From Streptococcus didelphis DSM 15616 (GTDB lineage Bacteria > Bacillota > Bacilli > Lactobacillales > Streptococcaceae), in assembly GCF_000380005.1 (NCBI RefSeq), contig NZ_KB904188.1, positions 620,001 to 684,000 of the forward strand: DNA of 64,000 nucleotides, written 5' to 3'. The notes under the pieces were generated by a model. The model did no database searches. It was not told the DNA's origin and was given only the letters and a program-made list of their open reading frames with translations. Shown here in pieces: positions 19,830 through 30,223 of the stretch. How positions within the stretch are numbered: the stretch's first letter is position 1; every line of letters starts with the position of its first letter. The translations under genes and the position numbers were made by a program.

Positions 19830-21182
19830 TTAATCAAGGCCAATTTCAGCTCTCACTACCTTAGCAATGGTATCGACATAATAGTCGACTTCTTCATCTG
19901 TTGGAGCTTCAGCCATCACCCGAAGAAGGGGTTCTGTACCACTTGGTCTCACTAATATGCGACCATTGCCTTGCATTTCAGTTTCCATTTTGTGAATGAT
20001 ATCAGCAATGGCTGGAACCTGCATAGCCTTATCTTTCATCCTATTTTCTACACGAATATTAACCAATTTTTGGGGGTAGATAGTCACTTCAGAGGCTAGT
20101 TCAGATAAGCTTTTACCTGTATCTTGCATTACCTTGGTTAACTGAATGGCAGTAAGCTGACCATCACCAGTCGTATTATAATTCATGATGATAAGGTGTC
20201 CTGATTGTTCACCACCGAGGTTAAAATCAGACTTACGCATTTCTTCAACAACATAGCGATCCCCAACAGCAGTGACAACCTTATTTATCCCATGCTCATC
20301 AAGAGCTTTGTGAAAACCAAGATTTGACATAACAGTGGTAACAATAGTATTTTTAGCAAGCATCCCTTTTTCCGACAGATACTTACCTAAAATAAACATA
20401 ATTTTATCGCCATCAACGATTTGTCCCTTTTCATCAACTGCTATTAGTCTGTCACTATCACCATCAAAGGCTAACCCAACCTGTGATTGAGTCTCAATTA
20501 CTAATTCTTGTAATTTTTCTGGATGGGTTGACCCAATCCCATCATTAATGTTTAAACCATCTGGATTTTCACCAATAACTGTAATTTCAGCATTTAAATC
20601 TAAAAAGACATCACGTGCTGAAACTGAGGCCGCACCATTTGCAGTATCAAGAGCTATCTTCATCCCTTGCAAATCAAGACCTGTTGAGACTAGAAACTTT
20701 TCATATTTACGAAGGCCTTCTGGATAATCAACTAAAGTGCCTAATCCCTCTGCACTTGGTCTTGGTAATTTATCTCCTTGGGCATCTAGGAGAGCTTCGA
20801 TTTCTAGTTCCTGCTCATCAGCTAGCTTAAAGCCATCATTACCAAAGAATTTTATTCCATTATCTAAAGCAGGGTTATGGCTGGCAGAAATCATAACACC
20901 AGCACTTGCATTTTCAGTTCTTACTAAGTAAGAGACACCAGGTGTTGCCAGAACACCTAACTTATAAACTTCAATTCCAACAGAGAGAAGTCCAGCTATT
21001 AAAGCTGATTCTAACATCTCACCAGAAATACGGGTATCACGCGCAACAAATACTCGAGGTCTTTCAGATTCGTGTTGACTTAAAACATAGCCTCCACAAC
21101 GGCCTAATTTAAATGCTAACTCTGGTGTAAGCTCCACATTGGCTTCTCCACGCACACCATCTGTTCCAAAATATTTTCCCAT
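19830..21182 (-). CDS. glmM: Phosphoglucosamine mutase
   Basis: GlmM converts glucosamine-6-phosphate to glucosamine-1-phosphate for UDP-GlcNAc and peptidoglycan. The active-site serine is Ser101 in ISASHNP. The metal-binding loop is FDGDSDR near residue 240, and the phosphate-binding loop [12 protein letters not shown] is at about residue 415. 450 residues is normal. It is the last gene of cdaA-cdaR-glmM, the conserved Firmicute arrangement in which GlmM can bind and inhibit CdaA. Confidence 0.97.
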   Translation of the reverse strand: MGKYFGTDGVRGEANVELTPELAFKLGRCGGYVLSQHESERPRVFVARDTRISGEMLESALIAGLLSVGIEVYKLGVLATPGVSYLVRTENASAGVMISASHNPALDNGIKFFGNDGFKLADEQELEIEALLDAQGDKLPRPSAEGLGTLVDYPEGLRKYEKFLVSTGLDLQGMKIALDTANGAASVSARDVFLDLNAEITVIGENPDGLNINDGIGSTHPEKLQELVIETQSQVGLAFDGDSDRLIAVDEKGQIVDGDKIMFILGKYLSEKGMLAKNTIVTTVMSNLGFHKALDEHGINKVVTAVGDRYVVEEMRKSDFNLGGEQSGHLIIMNYNTTGDGQLTAIQLTKVMQDTGKSLSELASEVTIYPQKLVNIRVENRMKDKAMQVPAIADIIHKMETEMQGNGRILVRPSGTEPLLRVMAEAPTDEEVDYYVDTIAKVVRAEIGLD

Positions 21183-21235
21183 AATCTAATAAGCGATAAA
21201 CGCTTCCTCCATTCCATATACTTTGATATTATCTA

Positions 21236-22192
21236 TTATTTCTTTTTTGTTGTCAACTGAACAGTAACAGACGATGGTTCAATAGTAACAAGATCAGATT
21301 TTAAACTCACTGTCTTAGCAGTATTTTTAGTAACATCTGAAATATTAACTTCAGCAATAACTTGATTTATTGTATCAAGTACATCTCTCGGGCCTGAGAT
21401 AACAGCTACTTCTTTTGATAATTTAGGAGTAATTTCTGTAATATTATCCTTTAAGCTTCCTGTTAAAATAACTCTTATAGGGACTGATTTAGTAATCTTT
21501 TTAACAGCAACAGATAATTCTGTTTTAGCTGGGCTGATAGAACTTGCTAAGATAGTTCCATCTGCTGATACAGCTTGTAGCGTAACTTCATCTTTATAAT
21601 CCGAAGTTAACTTAACTTCCTCTGGTAATTTTGCAACCACATGATCTATTAAATCAATTTTGGATTCATCACTAGTTACTTCAACTTTATGGTCCTTTGT
21701 TTCAATGTTACTTATTTCATAACCATCAGCAATCTGTTTAGCATCGATACTACCAGTTATTGAAAATACTTTTGTTTTCTTCTTGCCAATTGTAACGGAC
21801 ATTTGGTCAGGAGTAATTTTTGCTGCTACTCCAGAAGGAAGATTGGTTATCTTTAAGGGAACTGTTACCTTACCAGGTTTACTTTGTGATAAATCAGCTA
21901 CAATTTTGAATTTTCGAGTATCTGCATTGGCTTCAGAATCTAATTTTACACGATTAGTAGAAGTTAAATAAACCTGTACACCATATGAATACTCACTAAT
22001 AAAGTACTTATCACTATCATATTTTATATCAATAGGAACATCTGACAAGCTATGAGTATAGGTTTCGATAGGACTATAAATTTGCGAATTAGTGTTGTAA
22101 GAATGACTAGCTGTAGCCGTTAGAAACAATAAAATAGCAAAAAATAGCGAAACCAAGGCTAACCAGAAGCGACTCACAAAAAATTTTTTCAT
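21236..22192 (-). CDS. cdaR: CdaR (YbbR-domain regulator of CdaA)
   Basis: 318 residues with one N-terminal membrane anchor (FWLALVSLFFAILLFLTATA, about residues 9-28) and an extracytoplasmic region of three YbbR-like beta domains (about 45-125, 135-215 and 220-310). CdaR modulates the diadenylate cyclase CdaA through the membrane. Its start is two bases past the cdaA stop, so they are co-transcribed. Bacillus CdaR is longer, with four domains, so three here fits the streptococcal form. Confidence 0.92.
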   Translation of the reverse strand: MKKFFVSRFWLALVSLFFAILLFLTATASHSYNTNSQIYSPIETYTHSLSDVPIDIKYDSDKYFISEYSYGVQVYLTSTNRVKLDSEANADTRKFKIVADLSQSKPGKVTVPLKITNLPSGVAAKITPDQMSVTIGKKKTKVFSITGSIDAKQIADGYEISNIETKDHKVEVTSDESKIDLIDHVVAKLPEEVKLTSDYKDEVTLQAVSADGTILASSISPAKTELSVAVKKITKSVPIRVILTGSLKDNITEITPKLSKEVAVISGPRDVLDTINQVIAEVNISDVTKNTAKTVSLKSDLVTIEPSSVTVQLTTKKK

Positions 22193-22194
22193 TC

Positions 22195-23040
22195 TTATTT
22201 GCCTCCAACTATTTTTCTAAACCACTTATCTTTCTGGATTGGTTCACTGATAAGATATGAGCGGATTACTGATTCAAAGTCACTCTTGCTCAGGTCATGA
22301 AGAAATTGGCCTTTTCTAGTTATAGAAATACCACCAGTCTCTTCTGAAACAACAATTGTAATAGCATCAGAATTTTCAGATAGCCCAATAGCGGCCCTAT
22401 GCCTAGTCCCAAATTCTTTGGAAATCGACATTGATTCTGTTAGAGGTAAGTAAGAACTTGCTGATCTAACCTTATTATCCCCTATAATTACTGCACCATC
22501 GTGCAAAGGGGTATTGGGAATAAAAATATTAATCAATAATTGGTTCGAGATATCAGCATTCAAAGGAATGCCTGTATTAATGTATTCTTGTAGGGTTTGT
22601 GTCTGTTCAATTACGATAAGGGCTCCAATTTTTCTGGGACTCATATAAGCAACTGATTTTATCAAAGCATCTACTAAGGTTTCTTCATCATTTTTAGTTT
22701 CTTTCTGTAGAAAGAGTTGTGTTGTACGACCAAATTTCTCGAGACCAGTTCTGATTTCAGGAGCAAAAATAACAACAGCCGCAATTACCCCATAGGTAAT
22801 AACTTGATTCATTAAATAGGTGATGGTTGTAAAACCAATCCATTCCGCAACAAATCTTAAGGCTATAAATAAAATGACTCCTTGAACTAGAGACATGATT
22901 TTTGTACCAACTAGAGCTCGAATAAAACGATAGATAGCAAAAGCAACAATTAATACATCAAAAATATGAATAGCTAAAAGCCATGGGTTATCCAGTAAGC
23001 TTAAAAAAAATTTCATATCGATATTACTTAAATTACTCAT
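22195..23040 (-). CDS. cdaA: Diadenylate cyclase CdaA (c-di-AMP synthase)
   Basis: 281 residues: three N-terminal helices (about residues 15-40, 43-60 and 68-92) followed by a DisA_N cyclase domain. The catalytic motifs are LHDGAVII near residue 178 and GTRHRAAIG near 210, with SEETGGISI after. It makes c-di-AMP from two ATP and controls osmotic and potassium balance. It is first in cdaA-cdaR-glmM. RBS AAAGAGAG precedes ATG 23040. Confidence 0.96.
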   Translation of the reverse strand: MSNLSNIDMKFFLSLLDNPWLLAIHIFDVLIVAFAIYRFIRALVGTKIMSLVQGVILFIALRFVAEWIGFTTITYLMNQVITYGVIAAVVIFAPEIRTGLEKFGRTTQLFLQKETKNDEETLVDALIKSVAYMSPRKIGALIVIEQTQTLQEYINTGIPLNADISNQLLINIFIPNTPLHDGAVIIGDNKVRSASSYLPLTESMSISKEFGTRHRAAIGLSENSDAITIVVSEETGGISITRKGQFLHDLSKSDFESVIRSYLISEPIQKDKWFRKIVGGK

Positions 23041-23076
23041 ACAACTCTCTTTCTATGTGAAATTTCTACTTATTCC

Positions 23077-23085
23077 ATTATAACA
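23077..23085 (-). promoter_or_regulatory. Extended -10 promoter for cdaA-cdaR-glmM
   Basis: TG-T-TATAAT on the minus strand, about 37 bases upstream of cdaA. It shares the 101-base gap with the divergent murT promoter. Confidence 0.6.
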
Positions 23086-23126
23086 TTTTTCCATAGGATT
23101 TTCTGTATCAAAATTTGATGAAACTA

Positions 23127-23135
23127 TGATAAAAT
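23127..23135 (+). promoter_or_regulatory. Extended -10 placed for a leaderless murT transcript
   Basis: TG-A-TAAAAT ends at 23135. Transcription normally begins six to eight bases later, which is at or beside the murT ATG at 23142. No Shine-Dalgarno sequence lies upstream of that ATG. Confidence 0.5.
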
Positions 23136-23141
23136 ATAAAC

Positions 23142-24485
23142 ATGAAAATGAAGACAATCTTAGGCATCAGTGCCGGAAAAACTGCTCAAACAGTTCTTAA
23201 AAAAATGGGGAGAGGTTCAACCTACCCTGGTAAACTTGCTCTCAAATACGATAAAGACATCCTGGACACCCTTGCTAAAGATTATGAAATTGTAGTCATT
23301 ACAGGGACTAATGGTAAAACCCTAACTACAGCACTTACAGTTGGTATCCTACAAGAAGCCTTTGGTCAAGTTCTTACTAATCCAAGTGGAGCAAATATGA
23401 TTACTGGTATTGTAACTACCTTCTTAACAGCCAAAAGAGGAAAAAGTGGGAAAAAAATTGCTGTTTTAGAAATTGACGAAGCTAGTCTTCCAAGGATTAC
23501 AAGCTACATTAAACCTAGTTTATTTGTTTTTACTAATATTTTCCGAGATCAAATGGATCGTTATGGAGAAATTTATACTACCTATAACATGATTCAAGAA
23601 GGAGCTAGTAATGCGCCTGAAGCTACTATCCTTGCTAATGGTGACAGCCCCTTATTTGCCTCAAAAGAACTAGTTAATCCTGTGCAATATTATGGCTTTA
23701 ATACTGAATCTCATACACCAAAATTAGCACATTATAACACTGAAGGCATTGTCTGTCCTAAATGTCAGCATATTTTACAATATAAACTTAATACCTATGC
23801 TAATCTAGGAAATTACATCTGTCTGAACTGCCACTTTGAAAGACCTCAATTAAGCTATCAGCTAACAGAACTCACTCGAATAACGAATTCCAGTTCTGAA
23901 TTTATAATAGATGGTCAGGCTTATAAAATAAACGTTGGTGGACTCTACAATATTTATAATGCCCTAGCTGCTGTTGCTGTGGCTGAATATTTTGGTGTCG
24001 TTCCAGAAAAAATAAAGGCTGGTTTTAATAAGAGTAAGGCTGTTTTTGGCCGTCAAGAAAGTTTTTCAATTGGTGATAAGTCTTGTACTCTAATCCTCAT
24101 TAAAAATCCAGTTGGTGCTAGCCAGGCCCTTGAAATGATTAAATTAGCAAATTATCCTTTTAGCTTATCTGTTCTTTTAAATGCTAATTATGCTGATGGC
24201 ATTGATACCTCTTGGATTTGGGATGCTAATTTTGAACTTATTAACCAGATGGATATTACCGAAATCAATACTGGTGGTCTTAGACATTCTGAAATTGCTA
24301 GACGTTTACGTGTTACCGGCTATGATAGTAACCATATTACAGAAAAAGAAAGCTTAGAAGAGATTATCACAGCTATTGAACAGCAAGAGACTAAACACGC
24401 TTATATCCTTGCCACCTATACTGCCATGCTAGAATTTCGTGATATTTTAGCTCATAAAGGTTTTATTAGAAAGGAGATCCAATAA
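23142..24485 (+). CDS. murT: MurT, lipid II isoglutaminyl synthase ligase subunit
   Basis: MurT with GatD amidates the alpha-carboxyl of D-glutamate in lipid II, needed for efficient cross-linking. The 447-residue protein has a Mur-ligase ATP loop GTNGKT (residues 55-60). An inserted zinc ribbon has Cys205, Cys208, Cys227 and Cys230. The C-terminal DUF1727 region includes [17 protein letters not shown]. The start ATG has no Shine-Dalgarno site, and an extended -10 lies just upstream, so the mRNA may be leaderless. Its stop overlaps the gatD start by one base. Confidence 0.95.
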   Translation: MKMKTILGISAGKTAQTVLKKMGRGSTYPGKLALKYDKDILDTLAKDYEIVVITGTNGKTLTTALTVGILQEAFGQVLTNPSGANMITGIVTTFLTAKRGKSGKKIAVLEIDEASLPRITSYIKPSLFVFTNIFRDQMDRYGEIYTTYNMIQEGASNAPEATILANGDSPLFASKELVNPVQYYGFNTESHTPKLAHYNTEGIVCPKCQHILQYKLNTYANLGNYICLNCHFERPQLSYQLTELTRITNSSSEFIIDGQAYKINVGGLYNIYNALAAVAVAEYFGVVPEKIKAGFNKSKAVFGRQESFSIGDKSCTLILIKNPVGASQALEMIKLANYPFSLSVLLNANYADGIDTSWIWDANFELINQMDITEINTGGLRHSEIARRLRVTGYDSNHITEKESLEEIITAIEQQETKHAYILATYTAMLEFRDILAHKGFIRKEIQ

Positions 24486-25273
24486 TGACTTATATATCAC
24501 TACAATCTCCTGACCAAGGTAATTTTAATTATGATATCCATATTGCACATCTCTATGGTAACCTTTTGAACACCTATGGTGACAATGGAAATGTCCTCAT
24601 GCTCAAATATGTTGCTGAGAAATTAGGAGCACATGTTACTGTTGATATTGTCTCTGTAGGAGATGACTTTAATGAAAATAAGTATGATATTATTTTTTTC
24701 GGTGGAGGCCAAGACTACGAGCAAACTATTGTAGCCAAGGATTTACCTGCCAAAAAAGAAGCTATTGCAAATTTTATTAACCAAGATAAGGTTATCTTGG
24801 CTATCTGTGGTGGCTTTCAGCTTTTAGGTCAATATTATATTCAAGCTAATGGGCTTAAAATAGATGGCATTGGAGTCATGGGACATTACACACTTAACCA
24901 AAATAACAACCGTTTTATTGGGGACATAAAAATTTATAACAAGGAATTTAAGGAAACCTACTATGGTTTTGAAAACCACCAGGGACGTACCTTTCTCTCC
25001 CCAGACGAAAAACCTTTAGGGGATATTGTTTATGGACATGGAAATAATAATGAAGATCAGACTGAAGGTGTCCACTATAAAAATGTCTTTGGTTCTTATT
25101 TCCACGGTCCTATTTTATCTCGAAATGTCAATCTCGCTTACCGACTAGTAGCAACAGCTTTAAAAAACAAATATGGGCAAGGTATCACATTAACAGACTA
25201 TCAAGATATTCTTGCTAAGGAAATAGCTGAAGAATATACGGATGTCAAAAGTAAAGCTAAATTCAAGGACTGA
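24485..25273 (+). CDS. gatD: GatD, glutamine amidotransferase subunit of lipid II isoglutaminyl synthase
   Basis: GatD is a CobB/CobQ-like class I glutaminase that feeds ammonia to MurT. The nucleophile is Cys108 in [11 protein letters not shown] and the histidine is His208 in [24 protein letters not shown] at residues 23-36 and the [10 protein letters not shown] motif are typical. 262 residues is normal. It is translationally coupled to murT (shared base in TAATG), with GGAG in the end of murT as ribosome site. Confidence 0.95.
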   Translation: MTYISLQSPDQGNFNYDIHIAHLYGNLLNTYGDNGNVLMLKYVAEKLGAHVTVDIVSVGDDFNENKYDIIFFGGGQDYEQTIVAKDLPAKKEAIANFINQDKVILAICGGFQLLGQYYIQANGLKIDGIGVMGHYTLNQNNNRFIGDIKIYNKEFKETYYGFENHQGRTFLSPDEKPLGDIVYGHGNNNEDQTEGVHYKNVFGSYFHGPILSRNVNLAYRLVATALKNKYGQGITLTDYQDILAKEIAEEYTDVKSKAKFKD

Positions 25274-25326
25274 GAAAGCCTAGAATGCTAGTTTTATAAA
25301 TAATTTTCTTAATCCTAAAAAAACAT

Positions 25327-25370
25327 AAAAACTTTAAAATCTTTTAATATATTGATTTTAAAGTTTTTTT
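25327..25370. terminator. Terminator of murT-gatD (15-bp perfect stem)
   Basis: 25327-25341 pairs perfectly with 25354-25368 around a 12-base loop, with T-tract on the plus strand. The A-tract before it also allows minus-strand use. Confidence 0.8.
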
Positions 25371-25375
25371 AATTC

Positions 25376-25418
25376 AAAAAGGCTCTTAAAAATTCTATAT
25401 GATTTTTAAGAGCCTTTT
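25376..25418. terminator. Bidirectional terminator after lplA
   Basis: 25377-25393 pairs perfectly with 25402-25418 (17 pairs, eight-base loop). Flanking A and T runs suit both strands. It lies 30 bases past the lplA stop and directly after the gatD terminator, insulating the two convergent units. Confidence 0.8.
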
Positions 25419-25447
25419 ATATTATAAATTAAAGAGTAAACTTATTC

Positions 25448-26437
25448 TTAAGCAACAATTGCCTTAGCAACTTCTTCTACTGTCATACGTGAGAAATACT
25501 GATTAATATCGACAGTTTGTAATTTATCATAAACATCTTTGTACTCATATTTTAAACCAATGAGAAGTTCTTCGATATCTTTAACATCTTTTATTCCAAA
25601 GAAGTCTCCGTAAATCTTAATATTTTTAATAATAGAATTTTCAACATTTGCAAATGTATTGATTTTACCTGCTGCATAACGTACATTGCGTTCAATAGTA
25701 TATTCTGGGGCTTTGCCATAAGTCCAATCCCAGCTACCAAATTGCTGATCTGCAGATTCTTGAATTTTAGCTAATTCATCTTCTGATAAAACATATTCTC
25801 TCATATCAGGATAGGTTTCTTTCATCTTGTCCAAAAGTTTGTTTGAAAATTCATTAACTGTAATTTTCTCAGGTAGTTCATCTAAGATGTTAGTTACACG
25901 AGCACGTACAGATTTAATCCCTTTAGATTCAATTTTATCTTTACTTACTTTAAGGGCATCGCCTAGGACTGTCATATCAACATTAAACAAAAGGCAACCA
26001 TGGTGCATCATGCGTCCTTTATAATAAGCTTGAGCATTTCCACAGAACTTTTTCCCATTAATTTCCAAATCATTACGGCCTGTAAACTCAGCCTTAACCC
26101 CTAAATCTGCCAAGGTTTCAATAACAGGTTGTGAGAAAGTTTTAAAGTCGAAAGCACCTTCTTCTGACTTATTTGAAATAATAGTATAGTTAAGGTTATT
26201 TAGATCATGATAAACAGCTCCGCCTCCTGATAGACGACGAACAATATGGATACCATGTTCTTCAATATATTCCTTATTGATTTCTTGAATAGTATTTTGA
26301 TGTTTACCAATAATAATAGCAGGTTCATTAATCCAGAGGATAAAGATTTCATCTTCATCAACCAATTCTTTAAAAGCATAGGCTTCTAGGGCAATATTGT
26401 AGGCTGGATTATTACTTTTATTAACAATATATTTCAT
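25448..26437 (-). CDS. lplA: Lipoate-protein ligase
   Basis: LplA attaches free lipoate to lipoyl domains via lipoyl-AMP. The 329-residue product has RRLSGGGAVYHDLNNLNYT (about residues 66-84), FTGRNDLEINGKKFCGNAQ near 118 with the catalytic lysine region, and a C-terminal accessory domain. AGGAG sits four bases before ATG 26437. It lies near the aco operon, whose E2 and E3 carry lipoyl domains. The toxin operon and the CHAP gene separate the two. Confidence 0.94.
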   Translation of the reverse strand: MKYIVNKSNNPAYNIALEAYAFKELVDEDEIFILWINEPAIIIGKHQNTIQEINKEYIEEHGIHIVRRLSGGGAVYHDLNNLNYTIISNKSEEGAFDFKTFSQPVIETLADLGVKAEFTGRNDLEINGKKFCGNAQAYYKGRMMHHGCLLFNVDMTVLGDALKVSKDKIESKGIKSVRARVTNILDELPEKITVNEFSNKLLDKMKETYPDMREYVLSEDELAKIQESADQQFGSWDWTYGKAPEYTIERNVRYAAGKINTFANVENSIIKNIKIYGDFFGIKDVKDIEELLIGLKYEYKDVYDKLQTVDINQYFSRMTVEEVAKAIVA

Positions 26438-26580
26438 TTTTTTCTCCTGTATTTTTCTTTATTACAGTTACTATTTTAATGCAATGGGGGCTAAAATACA
26501 AGATAATTAGCTTTATTTCAAGCTAGGACTTAATTCACTACTACTTTTTCTCACATACATTTAGCTTAGCTTGAACTTGC

Positions 26581-26607
26581 AAAAAGCAAGAACATCTTTG
26601 TCCTTGC
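26581..26607 (-). terminator. Terminator of the CHAP hydrolase gene
   Basis: GCAAGAAC (26586-26593) pairs with GTCCTTGC (26600-26607), loop of six, with an A5 run at 26581-26585 giving the minus-strand U-tract. Confidence 0.7.
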
Positions 26608-26655
26608 TCTTGCCTAATCTTATCACTCACTGCATTTAATAATAAGTGACTAATA

Positions 26656-28173
26656 TTATTTTTGTCCTATCACATAGGTTAACATACTTGCTTGTTCTGC
26701 TGTAAAGGTTCTGTAAGAAATTGTTCCTAGTCCCATACAATTTGATTCTGAAATAAGGATAGAACCATCTTCTTTAACCTCTTCAACAATAGCAACGTGT
26801 CCATAGGTTAAGTCTGCACCTGCTTGACCAGGGCTAAAAGATACTGCATAGCCTACTTGTGGGGTATCACTGGTTTCATAGCCACTCTTATGTTTCCAAG
26901 TACCACCATTCCCCATAAATGGATCAAAGTGGTAGCCTAATTCCTGAGCTCTATTGTAAACATACCAGGTACACTGTCCCCAAGGATAGGTTTCTGCTGT
27001 ATAATTAATAATATTATGTAACTTAGTCAGCTTATAACCTTTAGGAACCGTCTCTACACTAGAAGAAGATTGCATTTGTAAGTGATCTGGAATTGCCGGT
27101 GTCCCACCATGTTGGTCAATCCATTGATCCAGCTTTTCCATAAGTTCTGCACGCTTCTTACCAGTACCACTAGTATCTGTGTAATAGACACCACCTTCTA
27201 AGGCAAGATTTAAAAGACCCATGGATAACTTTTGCGCTTTCTTATCTTGAATAGCAAAGCTAGTATTTTTATTTTCCATAATTGTCTCTTTGGCCATCTT
27301 GATAACAGCACGTTCATCACTGTAGGCTGTCGCAGACTGGGGAGCATAATCAAATGCACCATAACCAAACATATTAGCGCCAGCTTCTCTAGCCACACCC
27401 TGTGTTCCTAGTGAGCTTTCAGCAATGGCAATGGCAACTATAGCACGCACATCCAAGCCGCTAAACCTTTCCCACTTCAAGAGTTTACTTCCATTAACAC
27501 GATTTCTGTCATAATTAATACCAGTAGACTCTAAAAAACTATCCAATTGATGAGCAGTAATTCCATAACGATGAGACATTAAGTTATGGGTGTAAGCATC
27601 ATCTCCTGACCAATGTTCCACATAACCAGCCTCTGCAATTGCCGAAGGCATTTCTGGCATCTGGTTAAATGGACTTGTCTGAGTCTTGTTAGTCACTGCA
27701 GGCATGCTTGGAACAAGAGGAATACTTGCTGAACTAGCCTGAGGCTGACTTGGAGTTGGCTGAGGCTGAGCATTAGGAGTCGGTATCTGCTTGTTACTGC
27801 TATTTGGCGTAACAGGATTCTCTTCTTTAGGTGTCCCACTTGGGGGAGTTGGGGAAGGAGTTTCCTTATTATCCTGATCAGGTTTGGTACTTGTTCCACC
27901 AGCGGACTGATCATTGTTTGTCTGAGGAGGCTTAGGACTATCTATTGACCCCTTATCAGAAGAACTATCTAAATCGGAACCCATATTAGGAGTGTTCTCA
28001 CTAGGCTTAGCTAAGTCAAAATTCTTATTGTCTATGGTCGGAGTAGTCTCCACTACTGGACTAGAAGATACTGAAGCCTCTATCTCTTCTGCAAAAACAC
28101 TAATTGTCTGAAGACTAGGCAATAACAAACTGAGTAATAAAAATTTAGTAATATATTTTTCTTTTTTCAACAT
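26656..28173 (-). CDS. Secreted cell-wall hydrolase: Pro-rich linker, glucosaminidase-like domain, CHAP domain
   Basis: 505 residues. A signal peptide (KYITKFLLLSLLLPSLQTISVFA) is cleaved near residue 29. A Ser/Pro/Thr/Gln-rich linker covers about 30-175. A lysozyme/glucosaminidase-like domain follows (about 185-355: MSHRYGITAHQL, VAIAIAESSLGTQG, MFGYGAFDYAP). A C-terminal CHAP amidase/endopeptidase domain (about 385-505) has Cys in YPWGQCTWYVYNRA and His in YGHVAIVEEV. The architecture resembles streptococcal chain-separating hydrolases. It would cut peptidoglycan outside the cell. There is no LPXTG anchor. It has its own extended -10 promoter and terminator and lies directly downstream of slo. 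Confidence 0.9.
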   Translation of the reverse strand: MLKKEKYITKFLLLSLLLPSLQTISVFAEEIEASVSSSPVVETTPTIDNKNFDLAKPSENTPNMGSDLDSSSDKGSIDSPKPPQTNNDQSAGGTSTKPDQDNKETPSPTPPSGTPKEENPVTPNSSNKQIPTPNAQPQPTPSQPQASSASIPLVPSMPAVTNKTQTSPFNQMPEMPSAIAEAGYVEHWSGDDAYTHNLMSHRYGITAHQLDSFLESTGINYDRNRVNGSKLLKWERFSGLDVRAIVAIAIAESSLGTQGVAREAGANMFGYGAFDYAPQSATAYSDERAVIKMAKETIMENKNTSFAIQDKKAQKLSMGLLNLALEGGVYYTDTSGTGKKRAELMEKLDQWIDQHGGTPAIPDHLQMQSSSSVETVPKGYKLTKLHNIINYTAETYPWGQCTWYVYNRAQELGYHFDPFMGNGGTWKHKSGYETSDTPQVGYAVSFSPGQAGADLTYGHVAIVEEVKEDGSILISESNCMGLGTISYRTFTAEQASMLTYVIGQK

Positions 28174-28204
28174 GTAATCTCTTTCTTATTTATAAACAAC
28201 TTGT

Positions 28205-28213
28205 ATTATAGCA
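28205..28213 (-). promoter_or_regulatory. Extended -10 promoter for the CHAP hydrolase
   Basis: TG-C-TATAAT on the minus strand about 32 bases upstream of ATG 28173. A weak TTGCTT lies 15 bases further up. Confidence 0.6.
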
Positions 28214-28505
28214 CGTTTCTAAACAAAGCAACAGCCTAATCATTAAAATATTCAATTTTTTAGATAACTATGAGATTGTGGAAAAGGTATTTCATTTCTT
28301 CTACTTGTTATATAAGATAGAGCTTAAGCATGGATAATTTTTATCTTAATTCTAGCTTTTAATAAGTGAACTTTTGGGATACTAATAAGTAAAGTCAGAA
28401 AAATTAAATTAGAATTTTAGTAAACAGGGACTAGATTAAATCATTCTTTTTTTCTACACTATCATTTTAACAATAAATTCTATTAAGTCAGGAACTTATT
28501 CAACT
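28214..28505. other. A/T-rich spacer between slo and the CHAP gene
   Basis: I see no open frame with a ribosome site, no RNA gene and no strong terminator hairpin after slo. Several ATTARA-like hexamers occur (for example near 28410-28425 on the plus strand), but the base composition makes some of these expected by chance. Readthrough from slo into the CHAP gene cannot be excluded. Confidence 0.5.
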
Positions 28506-30200
28506 TTATTTATAAGTAATGCTGCCATATGGGTTTAAGGTTGTTCCTGAGAGTTTTACTTCAATTTCTTTAGCTAATTTAACATCTCTTTCATCTATTA
28601 CCTTTCGCCACCATTCCCAAGCTAATCCTGTACATTCTCTTGCCATTATACGGATATTTCGTGTATTTGCTCCTAGAGGAATGACAGTATTAAAGGGTGC
28701 TGTCCTGCTATGCCAGTTACTCTCCCAATATCTTGGTGTAAGGACTTCTTTTCCTTTGTCATCATAGCTGATTTCATCCCAAAGGATTTCATATTGTGCC
28801 ACAAATCCACCACCATGAGATAAACTAATCTTACCACTAGTATACTCTGTTGATGTAGTTTGAACATATTCACTTCTATTATTTACACCAGCAATCTTAT
28901 TATCTTTAAGGAAGACACTGGTATAGGAAATAGGATAAGCAGGATTTTTCCTACCAAATGCTGCATTGTCTTTGATAACATTTCTGATGACATCAAAATC
29001 TTTGGTCACCACCTTGTTGTGTTCTGAAGCATCTCCTCCTAAAACAACTGCTGTAAAGGAACTATTATCTAAAATATCAGAATACTTGCCTTTGCTTTTG
29101 AGATCTTTTTCTTTTAGTGCTGCACTGAAAGCCGCCTCAACATCATTGCTCTTAGAATTAGTCTCTAACTTAACAAAAACGGTTCTTCCGTAAGCCACGT
29201 TGCTAACAAAGAGTGGCGGAGCCTCGTTGCTGACACCCTTTTGTTTTAATTCATTAAATGTAACTGATTTATCAAAGACATCTGAAGGATCATTTGGAAG
29301 ATCTGCTGAGACAGTGTAGAAAATTTGTTTATAAGCAGCAATCATAACTTTCTTCTCTCCTTTGGAAATGGAGTTAAAGTCAATTCCTAAAGTACCATCG
29401 AGGACTTTACTATTAACATTTAAGGCTGCCTCAATCTGAGATTTTGAATAAACCATAGATTCAGTATATTGGGTTCTTGCTGGGAGGGTATTTCCACCTG
29501 AAAAATTATCATGCCATTTATTAGTAAGTTCATCAATAGCTGATGCAATGTTGGCATAAGTTGGGTCTTTAACCTCTACAGATGCACTTTCTCCCATACC
29601 TGGTAAATCAATATGGATCTTTTGAGGTCTACGCTTAGTTACAATTGCATCTGGCTTATTTTCTGTAAAATTCTTATTAGCCAATTGAAGTGCTGCAGGG
29701 TATGTTCTATCTGTAACGGAATCAATTATTGAGATATCTACAGGTGTGGTATTAATATCTTTTTTCTTTCTTTCGATAACAATAAACTTATCGGCTTTCT
29801 TAAGTCCTTCTTTAGGAATAAAATTCTCGATAGGTTCACCGTTTCTAGCCAATACTTCAAGGATATTATAGTTTAAGCCATAGATACCTTTACTGAGCTC
29901 CTTAGAGTTGTCGACCTCATCTACCTTTTCTCGATTTTTTTTCTGATCATCTTTTTCTGTATCTTCTAATGGCATCTCTTTAGGAGTAAGCTTAATCATC
30001 TTATCTGTTTTAAGCATCTTATCTGCTTCAGGATGAGTACCATCAGTAGCCTTGGTCTTATCATTGATAGTGACATCATTAGTTTTGGTTTTTGGATTAT
30101 TTGCTTCGGCATTTGCTGTAGCAAGGTTACAAGCAATAAGAGCTACTGACAATAATGCAGCGATGCGACTGTATTTTTTAAATGTATTTTTATTAGACAT
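28506..30200 (-). CDS. slo: Streptolysin O, cholesterol-dependent cytolysin
   Basis: A secreted pore-forming toxin that binds cholesterol in host membranes and, with the NAD glycohydrolase, delivers it to the cytosol. About 564 residues. A signal peptide ([23 protein letters not shown]) is followed by a charged, disordered N-terminal extension (about 32-100) as in group A SLO. The CDC core starts near [12 protein letters not shown]. The undecapeptide [11 protein letters not shown] is canonical (about 522-532), and the cholesterol-recognition Thr-Leu pair is in [11 protein letters not shown] chose ATG 30200 ([12 protein letters not shown]) as it matches the remembered SLO start; an ATG three codons earlier is possible. 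Last gene of nga-ifs-slo. Confidence 0.96.
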   Translation of the reverse strand: MSNKNTFKKYSRIAALLSVALIACNLATANAEANNPKTKTNDVTINDKTKATDGTHPEADKMLKTDKMIKLTPKEMPLEDTEKDDQKKNREKVDEVDNSKELSKGIYGLNYNILEVLARNGEPIENFIPKEGLKKADKFIVIERKKKDINTTPVDISIIDSVTDRTYPAALQLANKNFTENKPDAIVTKRRPQKIHIDLPGMGESASVEVKDPTYANIASAIDELTNKWHDNFSGGNTLPARTQYTESMVYSKSQIEAALNVNSKVLDGTLGIDFNSISKGEKKVMIAAYKQIFYTVSADLPNDPSDVFDKSVTFNELKQKGVSNEAPPLFVSNVAYGRTVFVKLETNSKSNDVEAAFSAALKEKDLKSKGKYSDILDNSSFTAVVLGGDASEHNKVVTKDFDVIRNVIKDNAAFGRKNPAYPISYTSVFLKDNKIAGVNNRSEYVQTTSTEYTSGKISLSHGGGFVAQYEILWDEISYDDKGKEVLTPRYWESNWHSRTAPFNTVIPLGANTRNIRIMARECTGLAWEWWRKVIDERDVKLAKEIEVKLSGTTLNPYGSITYK

Positions 30201-30223
30201 ATCTTTCATACCTTTTCATCATT

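Noticed and set aside
28174..28505. Small gene between slo and the CHAP gene
   Set aside because: No frame with start, ribosome site and reasonable length on either strand.
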